Shown here: positions 46,686-56,308 of the stretch, one piece after another
Layout of the letters: each line of letters begins with the position of its first letter
Position numbering within the stretch: the first letter of the stretch is position 1
NCBI RefSeq assembly: GCF_000814845.2
Contig: NZ_CP010431.2
Span: forward strand, 496,001-560,000
Direction of reading: 5' to 3'
Length of the DNA: 64,000 nucleotides
Source: Pandoraea sputorum
GTDB lineage: Bacteria > Pseudomonadota > Gammaproteobacteria > Burkholderiales > Burkholderiaceae
Notes under the pieces: generated by a model
The model's input: only the letters and a program-made list of their open reading frames with translations
What the model was told of the DNA's origin: nothing
The model's database searches: none
Translations under genes and position numbers: made by a program

Positions 46686-46750
46686 TACCGCCTGCAAAAT
46701 AGTCGCCCAGCCGCGTGATTGCGCGGCTGTCTCAATTCCAAGGAAACGAA

Positions 46751-47257
46751 ATGTCCGACCAGAATCAGCCGTTTTTCAGCATCCAGCGCGCCTACCTGAA
46801 AGATCTGTCGCTCGAGCAGCCGAATTCGCCCGCGATCTTCCTCGAACAGGAGATGCCGACCGTTGAAGTGCAGTTGGACGTCGCCGCCGAGCGCCTGGCC
46901 GAGGAAATCTTCGAAGTCGCCGTGATCGCCACGGTGACGGCCAAGATCAAGGACAAGGTGGCCTTTCTGGTCGAAGGTAAGCAAGCCGGGATTTTCGAAA
47001 TCCGCAACGTGCCGGTCGAGCAACTCGATCCGCTTATCGGCATCGCTTGCCCGACGATCGTCTACCCGTACCTGCGTGCCAACGTGGCCGATACCATCAG
47101 CCGCGCCGGCTTCCAGCCGATCCATCTGGCGGAAGTGAACTTCCAGGCGCTGTACGAGCAACGTCTGGCACAACTGGCCGAGCAGCAAGCGGCCAATGGC
47201 GAGACGCCGGCCCCGGGCATCGTGATGCCTGACGGCTCGTCCGCTCAGACCCACTAA
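46751..47257 (+). CDS. secB: Protein-export chaperone SecB
   Basis: 168 residues. Family pattern [19 protein letters not shown] and [32 protein letters not shown] is complete. Keeps precursors unfolded for SecA. The ATG at 46751 follows AAGGAAACG; the frame upstream to 46715 is not used. Confidence 0.96.
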   Translation: MSDQNQPFFSIQRAYLKDLSLEQPNSPAIFLEQEMPTVEVQLDVAAERLAEEIFEVAVIATVTAKIKDKVAFLVEGKQAGIFEIRNVPVEQLDPLIGIACPTIVYPYLRANVADTISRAGFQPIHLAEVNFQALYEQRLAQLAEQQAANGETPAPGIVMPDGSSAQTH

Positions 47258-47322
47258 GCGCTTGCGCTGCTTCGACGCCGTGGCCGGTACACGCTGACCG
47301 GCCGCTGCGTCGAGATTTCCAC

Positions 47323-48342
47323 ATGAAAATTGCCGTATTCGGTGCAGGTGCCTGGGGCACCGCGATGGCGAGTCACATGGCAACACGCCATGACGTCGTC
47401 CTGTGGGCGCGCGACGCCGCGCTCGTGGCGCAACTGGCCGCCACGCACGAGAATTCCGCTTACCTCCCCGGTTCCCCGTTATCTCCCCGTCTGCGTTTCG
47501 AAAGCGATTTCGAGACGGCGATGGCGCATGGCTCCGGCGATCACGCATTGTGCGTTGCCGCCGTCCCGGTTGCCGGGTTGCGGGCGCTGGCTGGCCATAT
47601 GGCTAAGGCCACGGATGCGCCGAAAAACCTCGTCTGGCTGTGCAAGGGTTTCGAAGCGGATACAGGCCTGCTGCCGCACCAGGTTGTGTCGGACGTTTTT
47701 CCTGCCGTTGCTGGCGGTTCGCTCTCAGGTCCCAGTTTTGCGCGTGAAGTCGCGAAAGGCTTGCCTGCCGCGCTGACGATTGCGAGCGCCGTCCCGGCCC
47801 TTTGCGAATTGACGATCGCGGCGTGCCACTTCGGTGCATTGCGCATTTATTCGAGTGATGATCTTGTCGGCGTCGAAGTCGGTGGGGCTGTAAAGAACGT
47901 ACTCGCGATTGCGACGGGCGTGAGCGATGGTCTCGGTCTGGGTCTTAATGCCCGCGCGGCGCTGATTACGCGCGGTCTGGCTGAAATGACCCGGCTGGGC
48001 GTCGCGCTGGGCGGCAAGCCCGAGACGTTCATGGGGCTGACCGGCATGGGCGACCTGATTCTGACCGCTACCGGCGATCTGTCGCGTAACCGCACTGTCG
48101 GATTGCAGCTCGCGTCCGGCAAGTCGCTCGATGAGGTGTTGACATCGCTGGGCCATGTCGCCGAGGGCGTACGATGTGCACGTGCGGTGCGCGATCTGGC
48201 CCGTGCGCACGGCGTCGAAACGCCGATTACGGACGCCGTTTGTGCGACGCTGTTCGACGGGCTTCCGGCCCGTGCTGCGGTGGAAGCGTTGCTACGTCGT
48301 GACGCCCGCGCAGAGCGCGAAGACGACGCCTCGCAGGACTGA
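47323..48342 (+). CDS. gpsA: NAD(P)-dependent glycerol-3-phosphate dehydrogenase
   Basis: 339 residues; makes sn-glycerol 3-phosphate for phospholipids. N-terminal dinucleotide motif [33 protein letters not shown], the lysine in [13 protein letters not shown] and [18 protein letters not shown] are all present. Confidence 0.95.
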   Translation: MKIAVFGAGAWGTAMASHMATRHDVVLWARDAALVAQLAATHENSAYLPGSPLSPRLRFESDFETAMAHGSGDHALCVAAVPVAGLRALAGHMAKATDAPKNLVWLCKGFEADTGLLPHQVVSDVFPAVAGGSLSGPSFAREVAKGLPAALTIASAVPALCELTIAACHFGALRIYSSDDLVGVEVGGAVKNVLAIATGVSDGLGLGLNARAALITRGLAEMTRLGVALGGKPETFMGLTGMGDLILTATGDLSRNRTVGLQLASGKSLDEVLTSLGHVAEGVRCARAVRDLARAHGVETPITDAVCATLFDGLPARAAVEALLRRDARAEREDDASQD

Positions 48343-48471
48343 GCGCACCTTTCGCGGCACATCGATGTTTTGCCGGACTTTCCGGTCGTTCGTCTGACGA
48401 CGAACCGTCGGAAGGTTGTTCTCCTGCCACGGCTTTTGGCCGTTGACACTCGCAACAAGGGAGAGATGCCC

Positions 48472-49014
48472 ATGTCGCAAGCTGCCCTTCCTCATCGTCA
48501 CCTGCACGCTTCGCAGGGCGACATCACGCAATCCACGCTCGATGCCATCGTCAATGCCGCGAACGAATCGCTGCTGGGCGGCGGTGGCGTCGACGGTGCA
48601 ATTCACCGCGCCGCAGGCCCGGAACTTCTGGACGCCTGCCGCAAGCTTCATGGTTGCCCGACCGGACAAGCGAAGCTCACGCCCGGTTTTCGTCTCAAAG
48701 CAAAATTCGTGATTCACGCCGTGGGCCCGGTGTGGCACGGCGGCGCGGATGACGAACCCGCGTTACTCGCGAGTTGCTATCGCGAAAGCTTGCGTCTGGC
48801 GGCCGGGCAAGGGTGCCGGAGCGTGGCATTTCCCGCGATCAGTTGTGGCGTCTACGGATACCCGCCGGAGCTTGCCGTGCCGCTCGCCGTCTTCACTGTG
48901 AGCGACGCGCTGCCCCATTTCCCCGTCATCGAGCACGTTGAGTTCGTGTGCTTCGACGCGGCGATGTTCGCGCTGTACCGTCGCGAACTCGAGAATCAGG
49001 ATCCGCCAGCGTAA
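48472..49014 (+). CDS. Macrodomain ADP-ribose-binding protein (YmdB-like)
   Basis: 180-residue macrodomain with [37 protein letters not shown] and [13 protein letters not shown], the three ADP-ribose-binding loops of O-acetyl-ADP-ribose deacetylases. The ATG at 48472 has AAGGGAG at proper distance; an ATG at 48466 is too close to it. Its 3' end overlaps trmL, on the opposite strand, by 19 bases. Confidence 0.9.
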   Translation: MSQAALPHRHLHASQGDITQSTLDAIVNAANESLLGGGGVDGAIHRAAGPELLDACRKLHGCPTGQAKLTPGFRLKAKFVIHAVGPVWHGGADDEPALLASCYRESLRLAAGQGCRSVAFPAISCGVYGYPPELAVPLAVFTVSDALPHFPVIEHVEFVCFDAAMFALYRRELENQDPPA

Positions 49015-49466
49015 TCCTGTTGGCGCCACGCCTCGAAAACGACGACGGCGACGGTGTTCGAGAGATTGAGACTCCGGTTGCCGGGGCGCATCGGCAGACG
49101 CACACGTTGCGTCATGGCGAACGTGTCGAGCAGGTCCGGGTCCAGTCCCCGCGTTTCGGAGCCGAAGACGAACCAGTCGCCCGGCGCAAACGACACCTCG
49201 CCGAAGGGACGCGATCCGCGTGTGGTCAGCGCGAACATGCGCGCGGGGTCGGGGGCTTCGGCGGCGAGAAACGCGGGCCAATCCCGATGCACTTTCATCT
49301 CGGCGTACTCGTGATAGTCGAGCCCGGCGCGTCGCATGCGCGCGTCGTCGAGCGGAAATCCGAGCGGTTCGATCAGATGCAACCGGGCACCTGTATTGGC
49401 GCACAGACGGATGACGTTGCCGGTGTTCGGCGGGATTTCGGGCGAGACGAGAACGACGTTGAACAT
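48996..49466 (-). CDS. trmL: tRNA (cytidine/uridine-2'-O-)-methyltransferase TrmL
   Basis: 156-residue SPOUT methyltransferase that modifies the wobble base of tRNA-Leu. Motifs: [19 protein letters not shown], the knot segments FGSETRGL and [18 protein letters not shown]. Lies 10 bases after comF on the same strand. Tail overlaps the macrodomain gene. Confidence 0.93.
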   Translation of the reverse strand: MFNVVLVSPEIPPNTGNVIRLCANTGARLHLIEPLGFPLDDARMRRAGLDYHEYAEMKVHRDWPAFLAAEAPDPARMFALTTRGSRPFGEVSFAPGDWFVFGSETRGLDPDLLDTFAMTQRVRLPMRPGNRSLNLSNTVAVVVFEAWRQQDYAGGS

Positions 49467-49476
49467 GAGTGTGAGG

Positions 49477-50310
49477 CTAATTAATTGAGTGGGCCGAGGG
49501 CGGCGTGCGCAGCACGACGGCCGCGAGGACGTGCACGGCACCCGCGCGCTTGAGCGCGGCGGCCGCAGCGTCGCAGGTGGCGCCGGTGGTCATCACGTCG
49601 TCGATCAGGACGATGTGGCGCCCCTCGATGCGCTCGCTAGCGACAAAGACGTCACGCAGATTGCGCTGGCGCGCGTCACGCGACAACCGACGCTGCGCCG
49701 GTGTCGTTCGCGCCCGGTGAAGCACCCCGACGCTGGCCGGCAGACTTGCCCGCCGAGCCGCAACGCGCGCTAACTCCCATGCCTGATTGAAGCCGCGTGA
49801 GGCCAATCGCGAGGGCGCCAGGGGCACGGGCACCACGAGCGGTATCGAGTCCCGATGGCGGTTTGCCGGGGCGACCTCTCTCAAAGCATCGCCGAGGCGC
49901 TCGCCGAATTCCCGCGCGAGCGGCAGCGCACCACGGTATTTCAGACGAATCATCAGCATGTCGAGCGGCGGAACGTAGTCTGCGAGCGTCAGCGTGGCGT
50001 CGAACGCGGGCCGGTCTTGCAGGCATTGTCCGCAGAGGGCGGATGTTGGGGTGCGACAAATTGTCGCACCATCCGGCGTTGGCGCAACCGTTCCGTCCAG
50101 TGCCAGCACTGGCGACAGCAAAGCGACAGCGCATCGTGCACAGCGTGGCCTGGCGCCCGGTTGGCTCGCGTCGAATGCTGTCGCGCAAGCGTCACAGATC
50201 TGCCTCAGCGCTCGACGCCGACAAATTGCGCAATGATCGGGCAACGCGATGCGCAGCAACCCGCTCGCTAGCCGAGTCGGCGTCTGGAGGAGCGAAGAGA
50301 GGATGGGCAC
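49477..50310 (-). CDS. comF: ComF-family phosphoribosyltransferase-like protein
   Basis: About 277 residues from a GTG at 50310. N-terminal zinc-type cysteines (CAICRRR, ICDAC, CARC, LCGQC) and a C-terminal PRTase signature IVLIDDVMTTGATC. ComF is needed for transformation in some species and of uncertain biochemistry. The start is unclear; the frame stays open to 51036, but that part lies opposite the methyltransferase gene and has no similarity. Confidence 0.85.
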   Translation of the reverse strand: MPILSSLLQTPTRLASGLLRIALPDHCAICRRRALRQICDACATAFDASQPGARPRCARCAVALLSPVLALDGTVAPTPDGATICRTPTSALCGQCLQDRPAFDATLTLADYVPPLDMLMIRLKYRGALPLAREFGERLGDALREVAPANRHRDSIPLVVPVPLAPSRLASRGFNQAWELARVAARRASLPASVGVLHRARTTPAQRRLSRDARQRNLRDVFVASERIEGRHIVLIDDVMTTGATCDAAAAALKRAGAVHVLAAVVLRTPPSAHSIN

Positions 50311-50451
50311 GGCGAATATCCGGGATGAAGAGCAGAGGGCGGTGGATCGAAACAGGCGACTTAACAGGCGCGTGGTGCGGAGTGGCCCGGATGTATCCGA
50401 TGCGTTCCGACAGCAGCGAGTATACTGCCGACTCGCCTTTTCGCCTGTCCC

Positions 50452-51372
50452 ATGAAGCCCTCCGACGCCCCTCAAAACCCGTCCTCTGCGTTCTCCGCAC
50501 GCATTTTGCGCACTGCGTTCGACCGTCGCGCACCGAACTGGCAGGACGCCGATTTCCTGATGCGGGAGGTGGCGTCGCGCCTCGCGAGCCGGCTCGATTA
50601 CATCAAGCTCAAACCCAAGCGTGTTCTGGACGCAGGCTGCGGCACGGGCGGTGATCTGCAGAGCTTCGGCGAACGATATCCCGATGCATACCGTGTGGGC
50701 CTCGACGCCTCGTTCGGCATGGCGAAGGCTGCTGCAGCGGCTGGCGCTACATCCGGCTGGCGGCGTCTGCTGCGTAGCGCTCCTCCGTATGGGGTGGTTC
50801 AGGCCGATTTCGCTGCGCTGCCGTTTGCGTCGCGTGCCTTCGATCTCGTGTGGTCCAACCTTGCGCTCCATTGGTATCGCGAGCCGCATCGCGTGATCCC
50901 CGAGTGGCACCGCGTGCTGACGACGGACGGATTGCTGATGTTCTCGGCTTACGGCCCTGACACGCTGCGCGAGCTGCGTGCTGCGTGGGCGGAAGTCGAC
51001 GGCCTTCCCCACGCGCTGGAACCGACGGACATGCACGATCTGGGCGACATGATGGTGGCGAGCGGATTCGATACGCCCGTGACCGACATGGAGCGTCTGA
51101 CGCTGACGTTCGAATCACCTGACACCTTGCTGCGCGACGTTCGTCTGCTCGGGGTGAATCCGCAGCCCGAGCGTCGCCAGGGATTGACGGGGCGGGCGCG
51201 ACTTGCGGCATTGCGAGCGGCGCTGGAGCGTCAGCGTGGCCCCGACGGCACGATCGCACTGACGTTCGAACTCGTCTACGGTCACGCCTGGAAGATCCCA
51301 GAGAAGACCGATGCCGCAGGCAACGCAGTCGTGCGTCTTCAGGATATCGGTCGCGGCGGCCGTCCGCGCTAA
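50452..51372 (+). CDS. SAM-dependent methyltransferase, BioC-like
   Basis: 306 residues. SAM motif VLDAGCGTGGDLQSF, then ADFAALPFASRAFDLVWSNLALHW as in malonyl-ACP O-methyltransferases that start biotin synthesis. The C-terminal half is longer than E. coli BioC. No other bio gene is close; birA is far off at the window start. Divergent from comF. Last core gene before the accessory cluster. Confidence 0.75.
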   Translation: MKPSDAPQNPSSAFSARILRTAFDRRAPNWQDADFLMREVASRLASRLDYIKLKPKRVLDAGCGTGGDLQSFGERYPDAYRVGLDASFGMAKAAAAAGATSGWRRLLRSAPPYGVVQADFAALPFASRAFDLVWSNLALHWYREPHRVIPEWHRVLTTDGLLMFSAYGPDTLRELRAAWAEVDGLPHALEPTDMHDLGDMMVASGFDTPVTDMERLTLTFESPDTLLRDVRLLGVNPQPERRQGLTGRARLAALRAALERQRGPDGTIALTFELVYGHAWKIPEKTDAAGNAVVRLQDIGRGGRPR

Positions 51373-51400
51373 GCACCCATTCGTTCCTCCTGCCAGCATC

Positions 51401-51424
51401 GCATCGGCGGCGTTCCGCCGATGC
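51401..51424 (+). terminator. Strong hairpin after the methyltransferase gene
   Basis: GCATCGGCGG (51401-51410), loop CGTT, CCGCCGATGC (51415-51424). Perfect 10-base stem about 30 bases beyond the stop, without a T-run; intrinsic termination is possible but unproven. Confidence 0.55.
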
Positions 51425-51445
51425 CGAAGCCTCTCCCACGCCCTT

Positions 51446-51464
51446 GCATCACGCCGAGTGATGC
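51446..51464. promoter_or_regulatory. 19-base dyad ahead of the biosynthetic operon
   Basis: GCATCAC-GCCGA-GTGATGC, about 180 bases before the first gene of the cluster at 51643. Size and symmetry are compatible with a LuxR-type binding site, but it could also be a second hairpin. Confidence 0.35.
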
Positions 51465-51642
51465 GTCGCCTGATGCACCGCCGCAGCCTGCGTTCTACAC
51501 GAGTATGCAGGTGTTCCACGCTCGTCCGGTTCGCTTAAATGACGCTTCACGGCGTGATTGATCGCAGGACCTGGATGGCATCTCTCCCTGCGTCTCTTCA
51601 CGCACAAGCGTTGCTTGCGGGCGAATACTCGGGAGGTGGGTG

Positions 51643-52755
51643 GTGGACTTTCAACACGAAACGTTATCGGTACGACAAGACGTCGAACGTGCGCAATGCG
51701 ACGGGGCACGTCATGCAGGCGCGTCGAAGGCGCTTCGTATCGATGGCGAATTCCTTCGCCCGACCGTCCCCGTCTTCACGGCCATCGAGGGTTTGTGCGC
51801 AGCCACCGTTCATCTAAAACTGGAAGGGTTTAACGCTGCGGGCTCCGTCAAGCTCAAGACCGCGCTGCAACTGATCGACGACCTCGAAACCACCCATCGG
51901 ATTCGGCGCGACACCCAGATCGTGGAGTCTTCATCGGGCAATCTCGGCGTGGCGCTGGCGATGGTCTGCGCGAATCGCGGCTACCGATTCACGTGCGTGA
52001 CCGACCCCAACACGTCGCGGCAGGCCATCCGGGCGATGCAGGCCGTCGGCGCGCGTGTCGTGCGTGTCGACCGTCGCGACGCACAGGGGGGCTATCTCGC
52101 GACGCGCATCGCGTGGATTCGGGAGCAGGTCGAGCGAGATCCGCAGTGCATCTGGGTCAATCAGTATGCGAATCCATCCAACTGGCGTGCGCACTTTCGG
52201 TGGACGGCGCCGGAAATATTCTCGGCCTATCCGGACGTCGATCATCTTTTCATCGGTGCAGGGACGACCGGTACATTGATGGGCTGTCTTCACTATGTCC
52301 GCGCACATCGATTGCGAACGCGTGTGATCGCCGTCGACGCAGTGGGGTCCGTCACGTTCGGTGGTCCGCCTGGGCCACGCTTCATTCCGGGGCTTGGCAC
52401 CAGTTGCAGACCACCGCTCAGCGAACTTTTGGACTCAGAACCACCGGATGCCATCGTCCATGTTCACGAATCCGACACCCTGCGCATGTGCCACAGGCTG
52501 GCTTGCCGAGGGCTGCTGGTTGGCGGGTCGACGGGAAGCGTGCTTCACGCGGTGCAGGCTTCGATAGCAGACATTGCTGCGAGCGATACCGTTGTTGCCA
52601 TCGCGCCCGACATGGGCAACAACTATCTCGACACGCTTTACGACGGTGACTGGGCTGCGGCGTGTTTCGGCGACATGCCGGGTATGTCTGGCGTATCCGG
52701 TGCATCCGGCACCACCGCCGCTTCCATCGAAACGGTTGCACCGTCGCTGTCATGA
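51643..52755 (+). CDS. sbnA: SbnA-like 2,3-diaminopropionate biosynthesis PLP enzyme
   Basis: 370-residue fold-type II PLP enzyme. By homology SbnA joins O-phospho-L-serine and L-glutamate to give N-(1-amino-1-carboxy-2-ethyl)-glutamate. Visible: PLP lysine Lys70 in EGFNAAGSVKLK, phosphate loop ESSSGNLGVALAM (95-107), a glycine-rich GAGTTGTLMG, and GLGTSCRPPL plus AIAPDMGNNYLDTLYDGDW, the last two characteristic of SbnA rather than cysteine synthase. Start is a GTG at 51643, six bases after GGAGG; GTG 51640 is adjacent. The first 40 residues are unlike other SbnA N-termini. First gene of the cluster; overlaps sbnB by four bases. Confidence 0.85.
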   Translation: MDFQHETLSVRQDVERAQCDGARHAGASKALRIDGEFLRPTVPVFTAIEGLCAATVHLKLEGFNAAGSVKLKTALQLIDDLETTHRIRRDTQIVESSSGNLGVALAMVCANRGYRFTCVTDPNTSRQAIRAMQAVGARVVRVDRRDAQGGYLATRIAWIREQVERDPQCIWVNQYANPSNWRAHFRWTAPEIFSAYPDVDHLFIGAGTTGTLMGCLHYVRAHRLRTRVIAVDAVGSVTFGGPPGPRFIPGLGTSCRPPLSELLDSEPPDAIVHVHESDTLRMCHRLACRGLLVGGSTGSVLHAVQASIADIAASDTVVAIAPDMGNNYLDTLYDGDWAAACFGDMPGMSGVSGASGTTAASIETVAPSLS

Positions 52756-53786
52756 ACGCGCGCCCCATTCCACAGTTCCGCGTGTTCACTGGCGAGCAGA
52801 TCGACACGGCCGTTCGCCACGGCAAGCACGCCATTCTCGATACCGTCGAAGCGGCATATCGCGCGCATCACGCGGGCCATACCGTGAATCCGGAAAGCCA
52901 GTTTCTCCGGTTTCCTGACGCACAGCGCAATCGCATCATCGCGTTGCCCGCGCACATCCGCGGACGTGGCGAAGGCCGCGAGAGTGTGACCGGTATCAAA
53001 TGGATTTCGAGTTTCCCGGAAAACATCGAGCGTGGCATGCCGAGGGCGTCCGCGGTGCTGATTCTCAACGATGCGGTGACGGGGTACCCGATGGCCTGCA
53101 TGGAGGCGAGCATCATCAGCGCGGCACGCACGGCGGCGAGCGCGATCAGCGCGCTTCGATGTCTCGCGCACGACGCCACCGCTTGTCCTCGGCGTGTGGC
53201 GCTCATCGGGGCGGGGGTGATTGCACGCCATGTCGCCGAGTGTCTGCCGCTAGCGGAACTGAGCATTGGCGAGGTCATGGTCCATGACCTGAACATCCGA
53301 TATGCCGAGTCGCTTGCAAGCCGAATCGAAACGCAAATTGGGTTGAACGCCCGCGTCGAAGCGTCGCTGGAAAACGCGATACGCGAATCGGACGTGATCG
53401 TATTGGCGACCACGGCGGTGTCCCCGCATATTGAAGATCCCGAATGGTTTGCGCACTGTCCGATCGTGTTGCATCTATCGTTGCGAGATCTCGCACCATC
53501 GATTGTCATGGCGGCGCACAACGTGGTCGACGATATCGACCATTGCTTGCGTGCCTCGACGTCGCTTCATCTCACCGAAATCGCGACGGGCCATCGACGC
53601 TTCGTCACGACATCGCTGCCGCACTTGCTGAGCGGCGGTGAGCCGCCGATGCGCGATCGGCCCATCGTTTTTTCCCCTTTCGGACTTGGCATTCTCGACA
53701 TCGCCGTCGGTCGCTGGGTCTACGAGTGCCTGGCTGCCGAGCAGGCGCCCATCCCCCGATTTTTCTTTGACTTGCACCGCGCATGA
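52752..53786 (+). CDS. sbnB: SbnB-like 2,3-diaminopropionate biosynthesis dehydrogenase
   Basis: 344-residue ornithine-cyclodeaminase/mu-crystallin fold protein. SbnB oxidatively cleaves the SbnA product to L-2,3-diaminopropionate and 2-oxoglutarate with NAD. Family pattern: GHTVNPESQFLRFP, GIKWISSFPENIERGMPRASAV, GYPMACMEASIISAARTAA and the Rossmann motif LIGAGVIARHV. ATG 52752 overlaps the sbnA stop (ATGA). SbnA plus SbnB alone identify diaminopropionate as the likely first building block of the pathway. Confidence 0.87.
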   Translation: MNARPIPQFRVFTGEQIDTAVRHGKHAILDTVEAAYRAHHAGHTVNPESQFLRFPDAQRNRIIALPAHIRGRGEGRESVTGIKWISSFPENIERGMPRASAVLILNDAVTGYPMACMEASIISAARTAASAISALRCLAHDATACPRRVALIGAGVIARHVAECLPLAELSIGEVMVHDLNIRYAESLASRIETQIGLNARVEASLENAIRESDVIVLATTAVSPHIEDPEWFAHCPIVLHLSLRDLAPSIVMAAHNVVDDIDHCLRASTSLHLTEIATGHRRFVTTSLPHLLSGGEPPMRDRPIVFSPFGLGILDIAVGRWVYECLAAEQAPIPRFFFDLHRA

Positions 53787-55264
53787 CCACAGCTTCTACT
53801 GCTTCCTTTGGCTCCTCCTCATCAACGGATCAACACGCTTCGCTCGCTGCCGGAGGGTTCGCGGATGTCCTCGTCGGGCTGCAATACGGCGACGAGGGTA
53901 AGGCGAAAATCATCGATGCCCTCGCACCGGGGTACGACATCATTGCCCGCTTCAACGGCGGGGCCAATGCGGGCCATACCATTGACACACCGCAAGGGCG
54001 CATCGCGCTAAAGCAATTGCCCTCCGGTGTATTCCATCCCCATGCCACGCTGTATATCGGGTCGGGTTGTGCCGTCAATCCGTGGAAGCTGGCGGATGAG
54101 ATTGGTCAGCTGCGCGAGATGGGTATCGCCCTCGAAGGGCGGCTTCACATCAGCGCACGCGCTGCATTGGTGCAGCCGCATCACATTGCGATGGATCGTC
54201 GCAATGGCGACACGATCGGCACGACCGGCAACGGTATCGGCCCGTGCTACGCAGACCGCGCGTTGCGTGTCCGAAACGATATGCGCGTCAATCTGATGCT
54301 CGGCGACCTGATCGCGAACGAATCCGAGGCCGTGGGTTCGATGCGTAACATCTTCACGCGCATGGTCAACGCCGAGGGCGGCACCTCGCCGTGGATGGCA
54401 GAAATGTCCGATCTGCTAAGGGACTTACCCCGGGTGGCAGCGTCTTTGCGGCCGTACATCCAGTCGGATCGTGGATGGCTCACGTGTCGTGTCAGGGCAG
54501 GCGCGAGCGTGTTGTTTGAAGGCGCACAGTCGGTGCTGCTCGACGTGGTCGAGGGAAGTCAGCCCTATGTCACATCGAGCCACACGGTGCCTGCCTACGC
54601 GTATGTGGGGGGCGATCTTTCGCCGAAGTACCACCGGCAGACGATCGGCGTGGCCAAAGCCATCATGTCGCGCGTAGGGCGCGGGCCATTTCCTTCGGAG
54701 CTTGGCGGCGAGCGCTCCGCACAGTACTGCCACGAGGCGTCGCAGTCCCACATCGGAAAAGTGGAGGAGCAGTCATGTTTCTCCGCCGACACATTGCTTC
54801 GCTCCAGCGATCCGTTCGACGTGGGCACCGCGCTTCGCATGCTCACTGCGGAGTACGGAACGGGCACCGGGCGGCCGCGCCGCATCGGCATGCTCGATCT
54901 CGCGCAGTTGAGAGACGTGATCAGAACGCATGCAGTGGACTGCGTGTATCTCAACAAGGTGGACTGTCTCAAGCACTACGCAAAGTCGACGTACCAGGGG
55001 GTGCCGATGCGCGTGCATCGCGATGTGCTGACAGCGGATGCCATGCCGGATGTGCTGATCTATCCCGGGCTGACGGAGCCCTCGCTCGATCAGGCCCGGG
55101 AAGGGGTGCTGGATGAAGCTATGCACGGCTTTATCGACTTCGTCGAGCGTCACATCGGGGCACCTTTGACCGGGCTCGGGCTCGGGCCTGAGCGTGCCAG
55201 CCTCGTGCTGCTGGCACCGCGTCAAATAGCACCCGTCGCGTCATCGATGCCTCATGACGCCTAA
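53783..55264 (+). CDS. Adenylosuccinate-synthetase-like protein (second PurA)
   Basis: 493 residues, about 60 longer than typical PurA. The P-loop reads GLQYGDEGKAKIID with Asp37, and NAGHT supplies His65, the two catalytic residues. GTTGNGIGPCYAD (147-159) matches the IMP loop with Asn where bacterial enzymes have Arg. FEGAQSVLLDV, TGRPRRIGMLD and LNKVD (391-395, guanine pocket) are kept. So GTP and an oxo-substrate plus aspartate-like amine binding look intact. The first 27 residues are an extra Ser/Thr-rich tail. Housekeeping purA in Burkholderiales lies with hflKC-hisZ; this copy sits inside a pathway operon, overlapping both neighbours. It may be a C-N ligase of the pathway or a resistant PurA. 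Confidence 0.85.
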   Translation: MTTASTASFGSSSSTDQHASLAAGGFADVLVGLQYGDEGKAKIIDALAPGYDIIARFNGGANAGHTIDTPQGRIALKQLPSGVFHPHATLYIGSGCAVNPWKLADEIGQLREMGIALEGRLHISARAALVQPHHIAMDRRNGDTIGTTGNGIGPCYADRALRVRNDMRVNLMLGDLIANESEAVGSMRNIFTRMVNAEGGTSPWMAEMSDLLRDLPRVAASLRPYIQSDRGWLTCRVRAGASVLFEGAQSVLLDVVEGSQPYVTSSHTVPAYAYVGGDLSPKYHRQTIGVAKAIMSRVGRGPFPSELGGERSAQYCHEASQSHIGKVEEQSCFSADTLLRSSDPFDVGTALRMLTAEYGTGTGRPRRIGMLDLAQLRDVIRTHAVDCVYLNKVDCLKHYAKSTYQGVPMRVHRDVLTADAMPDVLIYPGLTEPSLDQAREGVLDEAMHGFIDFVERHIGAPLTGLGLGPERASLVLLAPRQIAPVASSMPHDA

Positions 55265-56216
55265 GCAGACCGGCATCGGCGCATATGGTGTCTCCGGCGG
55301 ACACGGTGTATCCGCATTCGAACCCAAACCGTGGCGAGACGTCGCTGCAGTCACCCGCTGTGCTACGGAGTTGCCGTTTCCGCCTTTGCTGCCGGGGCAT
55401 CTGTTTTTCAATGTGTCGCTCATGCCGTATGCGACGCATCCGTTGGTCTGCGCGCAAGGTCAGGCGGCTCGGCAGCGGTTGAGTGCACTGCGTCTCGGAG
55501 ACTACCTGAACAAAACGGAGCAGGTCGAGTTGTTCATCGTCAACCGGGCCATCGAGAAGATGCTCGACAGAGATGACATCACGGCGGTGAGTCGCGACGA
55601 TTTGCTGGCGATTTACACGGACGAAGGTTTCCACACCTGGATGATGGAGCGCTTCCGTTTGCAGATGTTGCGCGCGGCGGGGCACGTCATGGAAAAGGGG
55701 ACATCTCGGGGTGTCGCGCGGGTGCTGGCTTTGTGCGAATCGGTTTCACCAGCGTACGCGGGTATCGCAAGCATTGCCGCAGCGACCGTGACGGAGACGC
55801 TGATCACCGGAACGTTACGTCAGGCGGGCGCGGGAGATGAGATTTACCCGCCGGTGCACACCTTGCTGTCGGAGCACGGTGCGGATGAGATGCGGCATCA
55901 GGCAGCGTTCGTTCGTTTCGCGAGCGAGTGGGTGCCTGACCTTTCGCTCGGTGAGCGCGAATGCCTCAATCAACTGTTGCCGGAACTGATGATGGCATTT
56001 CTCGCGCCCGAGATCGCGACGTGGCGAGAACATCTTTGTGCGATTGGACTCGGCGAAACCGAGGCCGATCGGGTGCTGCTGGAGAGCGTCGATCCATTGG
56101 CGGTTGGCGTGCAGATGATGGAGGCGGCGCGGGTGCCACGTCGTCTTTTTGAACGCCTGGGGCTGTCATGCGCAGAAAGGTTTGCACAACAGGCGAGTCG
56201 GTGGCGACCACCTTGA
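55254..56216 (+). CDS. AurF-type diiron N-oxygenase
   Basis: 320 residues. The full ligand set of p-aminobenzoate N-oxygenase AurF can be placed: Glu89, Glu124, His127, Glu181, His208, Glu212 and His215. The separations (35, 3, 27, 4 and 3) equal those in AurF except the 127-181 gap, which is 54 and not 57. Local motifs are TDEGFH, TETLITG and HGADEMRH. AurF relatives oxidise amines to hydroxylamine, nitroso or nitro groups with O2. Here the amine is probably on diaminopropionate or a later intermediate. The ATG lies 11 bases inside the end of the PurA-like gene. Confidence 0.82.
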   Translation: MTPKQTGIGAYGVSGGHGVSAFEPKPWRDVAAVTRCATELPFPPLLPGHLFFNVSLMPYATHPLVCAQGQAARQRLSALRLGDYLNKTEQVELFIVNRAIEKMLDRDDITAVSRDDLLAIYTDEGFHTWMMERFRLQMLRAAGHVMEKGTSRGVARVLALCESVSPAYAGIASIAAATVTETLITGTLRQAGAGDEIYPPVHTLLSEHGADEMRHQAAFVRFASEWVPDLSLGERECLNQLLPELMMAFLAPEIATWREHLCAIGLGETEADRVLLESVDPLAVGVQMMEAARVPRRLFERLGLSCAERFAQQASRWRPP

Positions 56217-56308
56217 TGGCGTGCAACTACAGGACTTAAACGCGAAGTCTGCGCAACGCGCGGGAGACGACTGAATTACGGTGGATGAACGGCGATCAGG
56301 AGGGACTT

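Noticed and set aside
50311..51036. N-terminal extension of comF
   Set aside because: The frame stays open but overlaps the divergent methyltransferase gene and shows no ComF similarity.
53783..55264. Calling this the housekeeping purA
   Set aside because: It is translationally coupled to pathway genes, is about 60 residues too long, and lacks the usual hflKC-hisZ neighbours.
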